Source: Micromonospora fulviviridis (GTDB lineage: Bacteria > Actinomycetota > Actinomycetes > Mycobacteriales > Micromonosporaceae). Taken from it: 64,000 bases of DNA. Under the pieces are notes generated by a model. The model saw nothing but the letters and a program-made list of their open reading frames with translations. It did not search any database and was not told the DNA's origin. Below, in pieces: positions 57,661 through 64,000 of the stretch. Every line of letters starts with the position of its first letter. Positions within the stretch are counted from its first letter, which is position 1. The stretch is from the NCBI RefSeq assembly GCF_014648395.1, contig NZ_BMRA01000006.1:221100-285099 (forward strand), read 5' to 3'. The translations under genes and the position numbers were made by a program.

Positions 57661-59064
57661 TCAGCCGTCGATCCGGGTGATGTTGCGGATCTTGTTGGCG
57701 GCGTCCAGGGCGGCCACCTTGTACGCCTCGGCCAGCGTCGGATAGTTGAAGACCGCGTCCACGAGGTAGTCGACCGTGCCGCCGCAGCCCATCACCGCCT
57801 GCCCGACGTGGACGATCTCGGTGGCACCGGTCCCGAACACGTGCACGCCGAGCAGCCGCCCGTCGTCCGGCGAGACGAGCAGCTTCAACATGCCGTACGA
57901 GTCACCGACGATCTGGCCCCGGGCCAGCTCGCGGTAGCGGGCGATGCCCACCTCGAACGGGGTCGAGCTGTCGGTCAGCTGCTCCTCGGTCCTCCCGACG
58001 AAGCTGATCTCCGGGATCGTGTAGATGCCGATCGGCTGCAACTCGGGCATGGCGCGGACCGGCTCGCCGCAGGCGTGCTGCGCGGCCAGCCGGCCCTGCT
58101 CCATCGACGTCGACGCCAACGCCGGGAAGCCGATCACGTCGCCGACGGCGTAGATGTTGTCCACCGCGGTGCGGTAGGTCGCGTCGACCTGGATCCGGCC
58201 CCGACGATCCGCCGCCAGACCGGCCGCCTCCAGCGCCAGGTCGTCGGTCTGGCCCTGGCGACCGGCGGAGTACATGACCGTGTCGGCGACGATCTTCTTC
58301 CCACTCTTCAGAATGCACAGCGCGGCGGTCTGGTGCTTCTCCACGGCGGCGACCTCCTCGCCGAAGCGGAAGGTCACGGACAGGTCCCGCAGGTGGTACT
58401 TGAGCGACTCGACGATCTCCTCGTCGCAGAAGTCGAGCATCCGGTCGCGGCGCTCCACCACGGTCACCTTGGTGCCGAGGGCGGCGAACAGGGAGGCGTA
58501 CTCCATGCCGATCACACCGGCGCCCACCACGACCATGCTGCGGGGTACGGCCTGGAGGTTGATGACCCCGTCGGAGTCCACGATGGTGCGGTCGTCGAAG
58601 TCGACGCTGTCCGGGCGGGCCGGCCGGGTGCCGGCGGCGATGACGATCTTGTCGAAGGTGACCCGGGACTCGCGGCCGGAGCCGCCGTCGACCCAGACCG
58701 CGTGCGCGTCGGCGAACCGGCCGGTGCCGGTGATCATCGCGACCCGGTTGCGGGCCAGTTGGTTGCGGATGACGTCGGTCTGCCGGCTGATCACGTGCTG
58801 GGTGCGGGCGGCCAGGTCGCTGACCGTGATCTCCTCCTTGACCCGGTAGCTGCTGCCGTAGAGGTCCCGCTGGCTCAGGCCGGTCAGGTAGAGGACGGCC
58901 TCGCGCAGCGTCTTGGACGGGACGGTGCCGGTGTTGATGCACACCCCACCGATCATGTCGCGGCGGTCGACGATGCCGACCCGCCGGCCGAGCTTGGCCG
59001 CGGCGATCGCGGCCTTCTGACCGCTCGGTCCGGAGCCCAGCACCAGCAGGTCGTAGTCGTACAC
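57661..59064 (-). CDS. sthA: Soluble NAD(P) transhydrogenase
   Basis: A 467-residue flavoprotein dehydrogenase. FAD motif LLVLGSGPSGQKAAIAAAKLG, then GGVCINTGTVPSKTLREA: C42 is present but the second redox cysteine is T47, as in SthA transhydrogenases rather than lipoamide dehydrogenases. The NAD(P) domain is MVVVGAGVIGMEYASLFAALG, and YAVGDVIGFPALAS closes the FAD site. The enzyme balances NADPH and NADH. GTG at 59064; preceded by the YjbR gene. Confidence 0.92.
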   Translation of the reverse strand: MYDYDLLVLGSGPSGQKAAIAAAKLGRRVGIVDRRDMIGGVCINTGTVPSKTLREAVLYLTGLSQRDLYGSSYRVKEEITVSDLAARTQHVISRQTDVIRNQLARNRVAMITGTGRFADAHAVWVDGGSGRESRVTFDKIVIAAGTRPARPDSVDFDDRTIVDSDGVINLQAVPRSMVVVGAGVIGMEYASLFAALGTKVTVVERRDRMLDFCDEEIVESLKYHLRDLSVTFRFGEEVAAVEKHQTAALCILKSGKKIVADTVMYSAGRQGQTDDLALEAAGLAADRRGRIQVDATYRTAVDNIYAVGDVIGFPALASTSMEQGRLAAQHACGEPVRAMPELQPIGIYTIPEISFVGRTEEQLTDSSTPFEVGIARYRELARGQIVGDSYGMLKLLVSPDDGRLLGVHVFGTGATEIVHVGQAVMGCGGTVDYLVDAVFNYPTLAEAYKVAALDAANKIRNITRIDG

Positions 59065-59132
59065 AACCGTCAGCGTGGCAGCATGTCCCGGCGCGCGCCA
59101 GAGGTGCCCGGCGATCTATACCCGGCAGCCGG

Positions 59133-59555
59133 TCATGCCGGTGGCCCGGCCGGCCGGGCCACCAGTGCGGCCAGTTTCTTCGGGGCCAGGACGCAGTAGC
59201 TCTCGGTGAGCAGCTCGCCGACCTCGTCCCAGTCGACCCCGTCGCCGAGCACCATGCCGACGACGTCGGCGCCCCAGTCGGGCTTGTAGAACGGGTGGCC
59301 GCCGGCGAGCAGTCCGGCGATCTCGTCGCCGGGGGAGCGGAAGGTCATGACGCAGATCGGTTCGTCGCTGGCGGCGGCCCGGGCATAGGCGGCCTGGTGG
59401 TCGGGGCCGACGGTGAGGACGTGGGCGAAGGTCCGCTTGCGGATCCGCCAGCGGGTGCCCACCCACGCCGGCTCCTCGTAGGCTTCCGGCAGCCCGAGGC
59501 AGACGGGCCGGAGCCGATCGAGGATGTCGGGTGGGACGTCGCCAGGATCGGTCAC
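59133..59555 (-). CDS. MmcQ/YjbR-family protein
   Basis: A 140-residue CyaY-like-fold protein: LPEAYEEPAWVGTRWRIRKRTFAHV, then a central GHPFYKPDWGADVVGMVL and WDEVGELLTESYCVLAPKKL. Proposed to be a small DNA-binding or regulatory protein; function is not established. GTG at 59555; lies upstream of sthA and divergent from the CapA-like gene. Confidence 0.85.
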   Translation of the reverse strand: MTDPGDVPPDILDRLRPVCLGLPEAYEEPAWVGTRWRIRKRTFAHVLTVGPDHQAAYARAAASDEPICVMTFRSPGDEIAGLLAGGHPFYKPDWGADVVGMVLGDGVDWDEVGELLTESYCVLAPKKLAALVARPAGPPA

Positions 59556-59656
59556 GCGCGGGACGTTACGCGGCCCCTCCGACAGTTCCGCGCGATCGCC
59601 GCTCCGTGCCAGCACCTGGGTCACGCGCTTCGTCCGGAGCGCGTACCCTCTGCCGG

Positions 59657-60742
59657 GTGATCCGCAGGACGGGGCGTGCCTCGCTGGCGGCGCTGACGGC
59701 GGTCGCGCTCGGCGTCGCCGGATGCGCCGCCGAATCGACCGGCTCGGCGCCGGTCTGGCGCGGGGCGACGTCGGGTCCGACGGCGTCGGCCACCGGCACC
59801 GCGACGCCGAGCGCGCCGGTCGAGGTGCGGCTGGCCTTCGCCGGTGACGTCCATTTCACCGGTCGCACCCTGCGCCTGCTCGACGATCCGGAGACGGCGT
59901 TCGGGGCGATCGCGTCGACGCTGCGCGACGCCGACGTCACGCTGGTCAACCTGGAGACGGCGGTGACCGACCGGGGCACCCCGGAGCCGAAGACCTACCA
60001 CTTCCGGGCTCCGAAGACCGCCTTCACGGCGTTGCGCGCGGCCGGGGTCGACGCGGTGTCGATCGCCAACAACCACATCCTCGACTACGGCCGGCAGGGG
60101 CTCTCCGACACCGTCGACGCCGCGAGGGAGGCCCGGTTCCCGGTGTTCGGCGCGGGCCGGGACGCCGACGCGGCGTACGCGCCGTGGTTCACCACGGTAC
60201 GGGGGCTGCGGATCGCGGTGCTCGGCATGTCGCAGGTGCACGACCTGGCCGGGTCGTGGCGGGCGACGGACACCCGGTCGGGGGTGGCGATGGCGTTCGA
60301 TCCGGCCCGGGCCACCGCCGCGGTGCGTTCGGCGCGGGAGCGGGCCGACCTGGTCATCGTCTTCATGCACTGGGGCATCGAGGGCAACTCGTGCCCGAGC
60401 GGGGAGATGAAGACGTTCGCCGGACGGCTGTCCGAGGCCGGCGCCGACATCGTGGTCGGTGCGCACGCGCACACGCTGCTGGCCGACGGATGGCTGGGCC
60501 GGACCTACGTGCACTACGGACTGGGTAACTTCCTCTGGTACAGCACGTCGCACAGCACGGACTCCGGCGTGCTGAAGCTGGTCGTACGCGGCCGGACGGT
60601 GGTGGACAGCCGGTTCGTCCCGGCGACGGTCTCCGGCGGCGGCCAGCCGGTACCGGCCACCGGGGCCGGCAGGCAGCGCATCCTCGACAACCTCGCCACC
60701 GCGCAGCGGTGCACCGGCCTGGCGGCGAAGCGCCCCGGATAG
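59657..60742 (+). CDS. CapA-family lipoprotein (metallophosphatase fold)
   Basis: A 361-residue CapA/PGA-synthesis-type protein with lipobox LGVAGCAAE. The metallophosphatase-like signatures are LAFAGDVHFTGR, LVNLETAVTDRG, VSIANNHILDYG, VIVFMHWGIE and GAHAHTLL. Named after poly-gamma-glutamate capsule proteins, but stand-alone copies have unknown roles; no capB/capC genes are nearby. GTG at 59657 follows TACCCT by 7 bases (likely leaderless). Confidence 0.88.
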   Translation: MIRRTGRASLAALTAVALGVAGCAAESTGSAPVWRGATSGPTASATGTATPSAPVEVRLAFAGDVHFTGRTLRLLDDPETAFGAIASTLRDADVTLVNLETAVTDRGTPEPKTYHFRAPKTAFTALRAAGVDAVSIANNHILDYGRQGLSDTVDAAREARFPVFGAGRDADAAYAPWFTTVRGLRIAVLGMSQVHDLAGSWRATDTRSGVAMAFDPARATAAVRSARERADLVIVFMHWGIEGNSCPSGEMKTFAGRLSEAGADIVVGAHAHTLLADGWLGRTYVHYGLGNFLWYSTSHSTDSGVLKLVVRGRTVVDSRFVPATVSGGGQPVPATGAGRQRILDNLATAQRCTGLAAKRPG

Positions 60743-60811
60743 CGTGACCGAAGGCGCCTGACACCGAGGTGGCCGGTCAGGTCGCCCGACCATCTCGGCC
60801 CGTCGACGGCG

Positions 60812-61525
60812 TCAGACCAGGAGGATCTCCCGCATCCTCGCGCCCGGATTGATGCGGCCGACCACCCGGGGACCCGCCGGGTCGTACACGTCGAGGGTGT
60901 TGTTGCGGCGCATCAGCTCGCGGACCGCGGGTGGCAGCCGGGGCGGGTCGTCCATGGCCGCGAGGACCTGCCCGGCGGTCGAGATCAGGCGATCGGCCAG
61001 CGCGGCGGCGTCGGTGTCCACTCGCACCCGGCCGTACTCCCAGCCTGCCGTGGTGAGATCGAGGAGTTCGAAAACGTGGGTCACGACCGGGTTCGGATCG
61101 GTCACCCGGCCGAGCCGGGACGCGCGGCCGCCGACCACCGCGACGGCGGCGGCCACCTGCGCGTACGGGTGGAAGCCGCTCGGCAGCGCGAACAGTGGCC
61201 AGCGCAGCGCCAGGCCGGCCTCCTTCCACAGCGGCCGGTAGTTCCGGCGGTGCACCAGGAGCCGCCGGCCCGTCCGCCGGTGCACGTCGTGGGCCTGGGC
61301 CCGGAGGTCGGCGTGAGCCTCCTCAGCGGCCTCGCCCACGATCCGGGCCGCCACCACCAGGCCGTCGTCGCCGGTCAGCAGCCCGCTGACCGCCTCGACC
61401 TGGTCGGGAAACCGGATCCGGGCGTGGGCACCGTAGCGCTGCTGGACGTCGCGCAGCAGTGCCTGCTGCCGCGCCGGATCGAGCTGGACCCGCCTGCCAC
61501 CCAGCAACCGCCGGAGCCAACGCAT
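60812..61525 (-). CDS. Uncharacterised actinobacterial protein
   Basis: A 237-residue protein I do not recognise. It starts MRWLRRLLGGRR, has a helical N-terminal half (ARQQALLRDVQQRYG; AAEEAHADLRAQAHDVHRRTGRRLLV) and ends INPGARMREILLV. No catalytic motif, signal peptide or membrane helix is evident. It is convergent with the CapA-like gene and divergent from the PIG-L gene. Conservation in related genomes would be the only guide. Confidence 0.7.
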   Translation of the reverse strand: MRWLRRLLGGRRVQLDPARQQALLRDVQQRYGAHARIRFPDQVEAVSGLLTGDDGLVVAARIVGEAAEEAHADLRAQAHDVHRRTGRRLLVHRRNYRPLWKEAGLALRWPLFALPSGFHPYAQVAAAVAVVGGRASRLGRVTDPNPVVTHVFELLDLTTAGWEYGRVRVDTDAAALADRLISTAGQVLAAMDDPPRLPPAVRELMRRNNTLDVYDPAGPRVVGRINPGARMREILLV

Positions 61526-61598
61526 CTCGCCTCGTTTCAGCAGCCGTCCCGGACCGCGGCAATGCTAGTGCGTCGGGTGTCTCTCGTAAGGTGATGGG

Positions 61599-62429
61599 GT
61601 GGCTGAACGATCTCTGACCTTGATGGCGGTGCACGCGCACCCCGACGACGAGGCGACGAGCACCGGTGGCATCCTCGCCCGGTACGCGGCGGAGGGCATC
61701 ACGACAGTGCTCGTGACCTGCACGGACGGGCGGTGCGGCGACGGGCCCGGCGGAGTCAAGCCGGGCGACCCCGGGCACGACCCGGAGGCCGTGGTGGCGA
61801 TGCGCACGGCCGAGTTGACGGTCAGTTGCGAGGCGTTGAAGGTCACCCACCTGGAGACGCTCGGCTACGCCGACTCCGGGATGATGGGTTGGGCGACCAA
61901 CGACCTGCCCGGCGCGTTCTGGAACACGCCGGTGGAAGAGGCCGCCGACCGGCTGGCCGAGTTGATCCGGCACTACCGGCCCGATGTCGTGGTCACCTAC
62001 GACGAGAACGGCTTCTACGGCCACCCGGACCACATCCAGGCGCACCGCATCACCATGGCTGCCGTCGAGCGGACCGACATCCCCGCGAAGGTGTACTGGA
62101 CCACCGTGCCGCGCAGCGCGTTCCAGGAGTTCGGCCGCGTCATGAAGGAGATCGGCGTCGAGTTCCCCGAGCCGGACGGGCCGTCGGAGGAGATGCCGCA
62201 GCTCGGCCTGCCCGACGACGAGATCACCACCTGGGTGGACACCAGCGCCTACGGCGGGCAGAAGTTCGAATCGTTGGCCGCGCACGCCAGCCAGGCCGAG
62301 AATATCTTCTTCCTGCAACTGGGTCAGGACCGGTTCACCGAGCTGATGGGCGTCGAGACCTTCGTCCGGGTCCGCGACACCACCAACGCGCCCACGCCCG
62401 AGGACGACCTGTTCGCCGGACTGCGCTGA
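61599..62429 (+). CDS. PIG-L family deacetylase (mycothiol-pathway-like)
   Basis: A 276-residue PIG-L/LmbE zinc hydrolase. AVHAHPDDEATSTGG (H14, D17) and the later GHPDHIQAH supply the zinc ligands; D16 is the likely general base. The sequence resembles the Mca/MshB group, which cleave mycothiol S-conjugates or GlcNAc-inositol, but which activity it has cannot be read. GTG at 61599 lies 6 bases after TAAGGT (61587-61592), so probably leaderless. Confidence 0.85.
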   Translation: MAERSLTLMAVHAHPDDEATSTGGILARYAAEGITTVLVTCTDGRCGDGPGGVKPGDPGHDPEAVVAMRTAELTVSCEALKVTHLETLGYADSGMMGWATNDLPGAFWNTPVEEAADRLAELIRHYRPDVVVTYDENGFYGHPDHIQAHRITMAAVERTDIPAKVYWTTVPRSAFQEFGRVMKEIGVEFPEPDGPSEEMPQLGLPDDEITTWVDTSAYGGQKFESLAAHASQAENIFFLQLGQDRFTELMGVETFVRVRDTTNAPTPEDDLFAGLR

Positions 62430-62547
62430 CCTCGCCGGCTCACGCTCGAACGCCTGCCTGACGACCGAGGAAAGGCGCCTCCTCCGGTGTGTGGCCCGGC
62501 CACCCGGGTACCCGCAGGGCCCGTGAACCAGCTCAGGGGGAGGCGGC

Positions 62548-62991
62548 ATGAGCGACGCGACCGGGCATCCGGGCCGGTATGGGCACAGCGGCAGCCCGAC
62601 CGACCGTCTGGCGCAGGACGTCGCGGACGTCGTCCGCGAGGAGGTCCGCGCCGTCCGCGGGCAACTGACCGAGGCGGCTCGCCCGGCCGGGCTCGGGATC
62701 GTGCTGCTGGCCGCCGCCGGAGGCTGCCTGGTCCTCGGCGCCGGTGCGGCCTCCACCACGGTCCTGCGCCTGCTGGAGGCGTTCCTGCCTCGCCGGCTGG
62801 CCGCCGCGGGCCTCACCGCCGGCTACCTGGCCACCGCCGTGGTTCTCGGCGGGATGGGGCTGGAGCAGCTGCGCGCGGCAGGTGGCAGTTCCGCCCGACT
62901 CGCCGACGAGGTGCGGGACATGGTGTCGGCGACCGCCTCCCGGGTGGTCCCGGCCGGCACCGACGCCGCCCGTGACGAGCTGGGCCGCTGA
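62548..62991 (+). CDS. Actinobacterial holin-X-like membrane protein
   Basis: A 147-residue protein with two hydrophobic helices (GLGIVLLAAAGGCLVLGAGA and LAAAGLTAGYLATAVVLGGMG) typical of the holin-X/Phage_holin_3_6 family, framed by amphipathic charged ends (DRLAQDVADVVREEVRAVRGQL). Such genes sit in chromosomes rather than prophages and have unknown membrane functions. It precedes a ChaB protein by 24 bases. Confidence 0.8.
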   Translation: MSDATGHPGRYGHSGSPTDRLAQDVADVVREEVRAVRGQLTEAARPAGLGIVLLAAAGGCLVLGAGAASTTVLRLLEAFLPRRLAAAGLTAGYLATAVVLGGMGLEQLRAAGGSSARLADEVRDMVSATASRVVPAGTDAARDELGR

Positions 62992-63015
62992 CGCGGACCG
63001 GACGGGAGGGTTGTC

Positions 63016-63450
63016 ATGCCGGACAAGCACGAGCAGGCCGAGCAGATGCGCGACGACGTGCCGTCGACCGTCGCGCGCTCCGACGACAAGGCGGTCCGCA
63101 CGTACAAGAAGACGCTGGAGTCGGCGGAGGAGACCTACGGCGACGGGGAACGCGCGCACCGCACCGCGTACGCGTCGTTGAAGCACACCCACGAGAAGGT
63201 CGGCGACCACTGGGAGCCCAAGGAGCGCAAAGGGCCGTCCGATCCGCAGGCCGCTCAGGGCACCCCGGCCTCCCGCGACCGGAGCCGCCCCACCGCCCAA
63301 GGGGTCGACGCCAACGCCAGTACGGGGCACCTCCAGGACGTGGCCCGCCGGGTGGGCATCGACGATCCGCAGAGCCTGAACAGGGACGAGCTGGTCCGAG
63401 CCATCGAGAAGGCCAACGCCCGGGCCACCGCCCGCGCCCGGCGGAGGTGA
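63016..63450 (+). CDS. ChaB-domain protein
   Basis: A 144-residue protein with an N-terminal ChaB domain (DDVPSTVARSDDKAVRTYKKTLESAEETYG... AHRTAYASLKHTHEKVG) and a C-terminal Rho-N/SAP-like helix pair (ASTGHLQDVARRVGIDDPQSLNRDELVRAIEKA) that often binds nucleic acid. ChaB is named after a cation-transport regulator; its true role is unclear. Follows the holin-like gene, probably one transcript. Confidence 0.82.
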   Translation: MPDKHEQAEQMRDDVPSTVARSDDKAVRTYKKTLESAEETYGDGERAHRTAYASLKHTHEKVGDHWEPKERKGPSDPQAAQGTPASRDRSRPTAQGVDANASTGHLQDVARRVGIDDPQSLNRDELVRAIEKANARATARARRR

Positions 63451-63502
63451 ACGCCGAAGCCCTCCAGCGGTTGACCTCCACGCACCATGATTGGATGGCC
63501 GG

Positions 63503-63805
63503 GTGGGTTTCACGGTGATGGACGTGCCCGAGCGGGAGCGGTTCGAGGCGCGGGACGAGACGGGCGCCACGGCCGGCGTGGTGACATATCAGCTGACCGG
63601 CAACATCATCGCCTACACCCACACCGAGGTCGCCCCGGAATTCGAGGGACGCGGCGTCGGTTCGACGCTGGCCCGCGCGGTGATGGACCACGCGCGGGCG
63701 AACCGGCGAACCGTGGTGCCGATCTGCCCCTTCCTCAGCGGCTGGTTGGACAAGCATCCCGAGTACGACGGCATCGTGGCCCGATCGACCCGCAAGCTCA
63801 AGTAG
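63503..63805 (+). CDS. Small GNAT-family N-acetyltransferase
   Basis: A 100-residue single-domain GNAT of the COG2388/YjdJ type. ITYTHTEVAPEFEGRGVGSTLARAVMDHARANRR-like sequence (about 37-70) holds the acetyl-CoA loop EGRGVGSTL, and VVPICPFLSGWLDKHPEYDGIV is the family ending. GTG at 63503 is chosen; ATG at 63518 is a possible alternative. Confidence 0.85.
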   Translation: MGFTVMDVPERERFEARDETGATAGVVTYQLTGNIIAYTHTEVAPEFEGRGVGSTLARAVMDHARANRRTVVPICPFLSGWLDKHPEYDGIVARSTRKLK

Positions 63806-63986
63806 CGAGCTGCTCCGCCCGACGCCCGCACCGACCCGTCCGGTCGGCAGCGGGTTGCTCTCCCCGGTGCTGCCTCGACTGCGCGCCCGGCAGATGTCGC
63901 CGCGTCCGCTGACCGCGACCCGCGAGATTCGCATCTGATGCAACCCCCGGAGCCGGACCCCGCGTGACTATCCCGACTCGGGAATC

Positions 63987-64000
63987 GGAGGCACCGGATG
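63987..64000 (+). promoter_or_regulatory. Ribosome site and start codon of the next gene
   Basis: GGAGG (63987-63991), six bases, then ATG at 63998-64000, ideal spacing. The coding region lies outside the window. Confidence 0.6.

Noticed and set aside
57661..59064. Lipoamide dehydrogenase
   Set aside because: The second redox-active cysteine is replaced by threonine, the SthA pattern.
62548..62991. Prophage holin as evidence of a phage remnant
   Set aside because: The holin-X family is chromosomal in actinobacteria and no other phage gene is present.
63014..63943. A 309-codon minus-strand frame over ChaB and GNAT genes
   Set aside because: Antisense shadow with low-complexity arginine/glycine content; plus-strand genes have family motifs.

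Overview
The window is high-GC DNA with frequent GTG starts, LacI/TetR/PucR/CGNR-type regulators, many secreted proteins and ABC importers without their own ATPase. This fits a filamentous actinobacterium, most likely Micromonosporaceae (inferred; no 16S or other marker gene is present). About 54 protein genes are supported. No rRNA, canonical tRNA, CRISPR array, prophage or intact insertion sequence was found. Many genes have a TANNNT-like -10 only 6-10 bases before the start codon, which suggests leaderless mRNAs.

Region 1 (1-3033): a secreted M14 zinc carboxypeptidase cut by the left edge, a decayed alpha/beta-hydrolase fragment beside a perfect 15-bp hairpin, and a DUF1275 membrane protein.

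Region 2 (3227-18645): a catabolic island and the best candidate for an undescribed system. Six overlapping or adjacent genes encode a heme-oxygenase-like diiron oxidase (HDO) with all six predicted metal ligands, a Rieske ferredoxin, a FAD ferredoxin reductase, an aldehyde dehydrogenase, a second Rieske ferredoxin, a gamma-glutamyltransferase-like Ntn hydrolase and a RidA protein. Around them lie two paralogous permeases, an MFS exporter, a PucR regulator, an HbpS/GlcG protein, an MpsC/DUF2294 protein and a Nif3-like dinuclear-metal protein. The layout suggests uptake and oxidative breakdown of a nitrogen-containing compound; the substrate is unknown.

Region 3 (18803-27119): an M1 peptidase, a GH25 muramidase with duplicated beta-trefoil-like repeats, an SDR, a DIP1984 protein followed by a possible tRNA-like RNA, a TetR-controlled azoreductase/SMR pair, a DUF1330 protein and a bacterial voltage-gated channel.

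Region 4 (27188-37179): a LacI-controlled sugar locus (FAD oxidoreductase, binding protein, two permeases, NanE epimerase, DUF4127) with a divergent secreted beta-propeller protein. Three palindromic operators lie between the two arms.

Region 5 (37218-43536): a transposase relic, a small secreted protein, an LLM oxidoreductase, and a ugp-like glycerol-3-phosphate importer facing a glycerophosphodiesterase with a lamin-tail domain.

Region 6 (43653-64000): a ferredoxin-reductase-like gene and folE divergent from a cysteine-bearing SufR/COG2345-type regulator, a lipoprotein M1 peptidase translationally coupled to a DmpA peptidase, then mostly single housekeeping or stress genes: hydrolase, CGNR regulator/PanE pair, methyltransferase, MarR-GNAT fusion, trypsin, ArsR/SRPBCC pair, SthA, CapA-like, PIG-L deacetylase, holin-like, ChaB and GNAT. 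A new gene begins at the last three bases.
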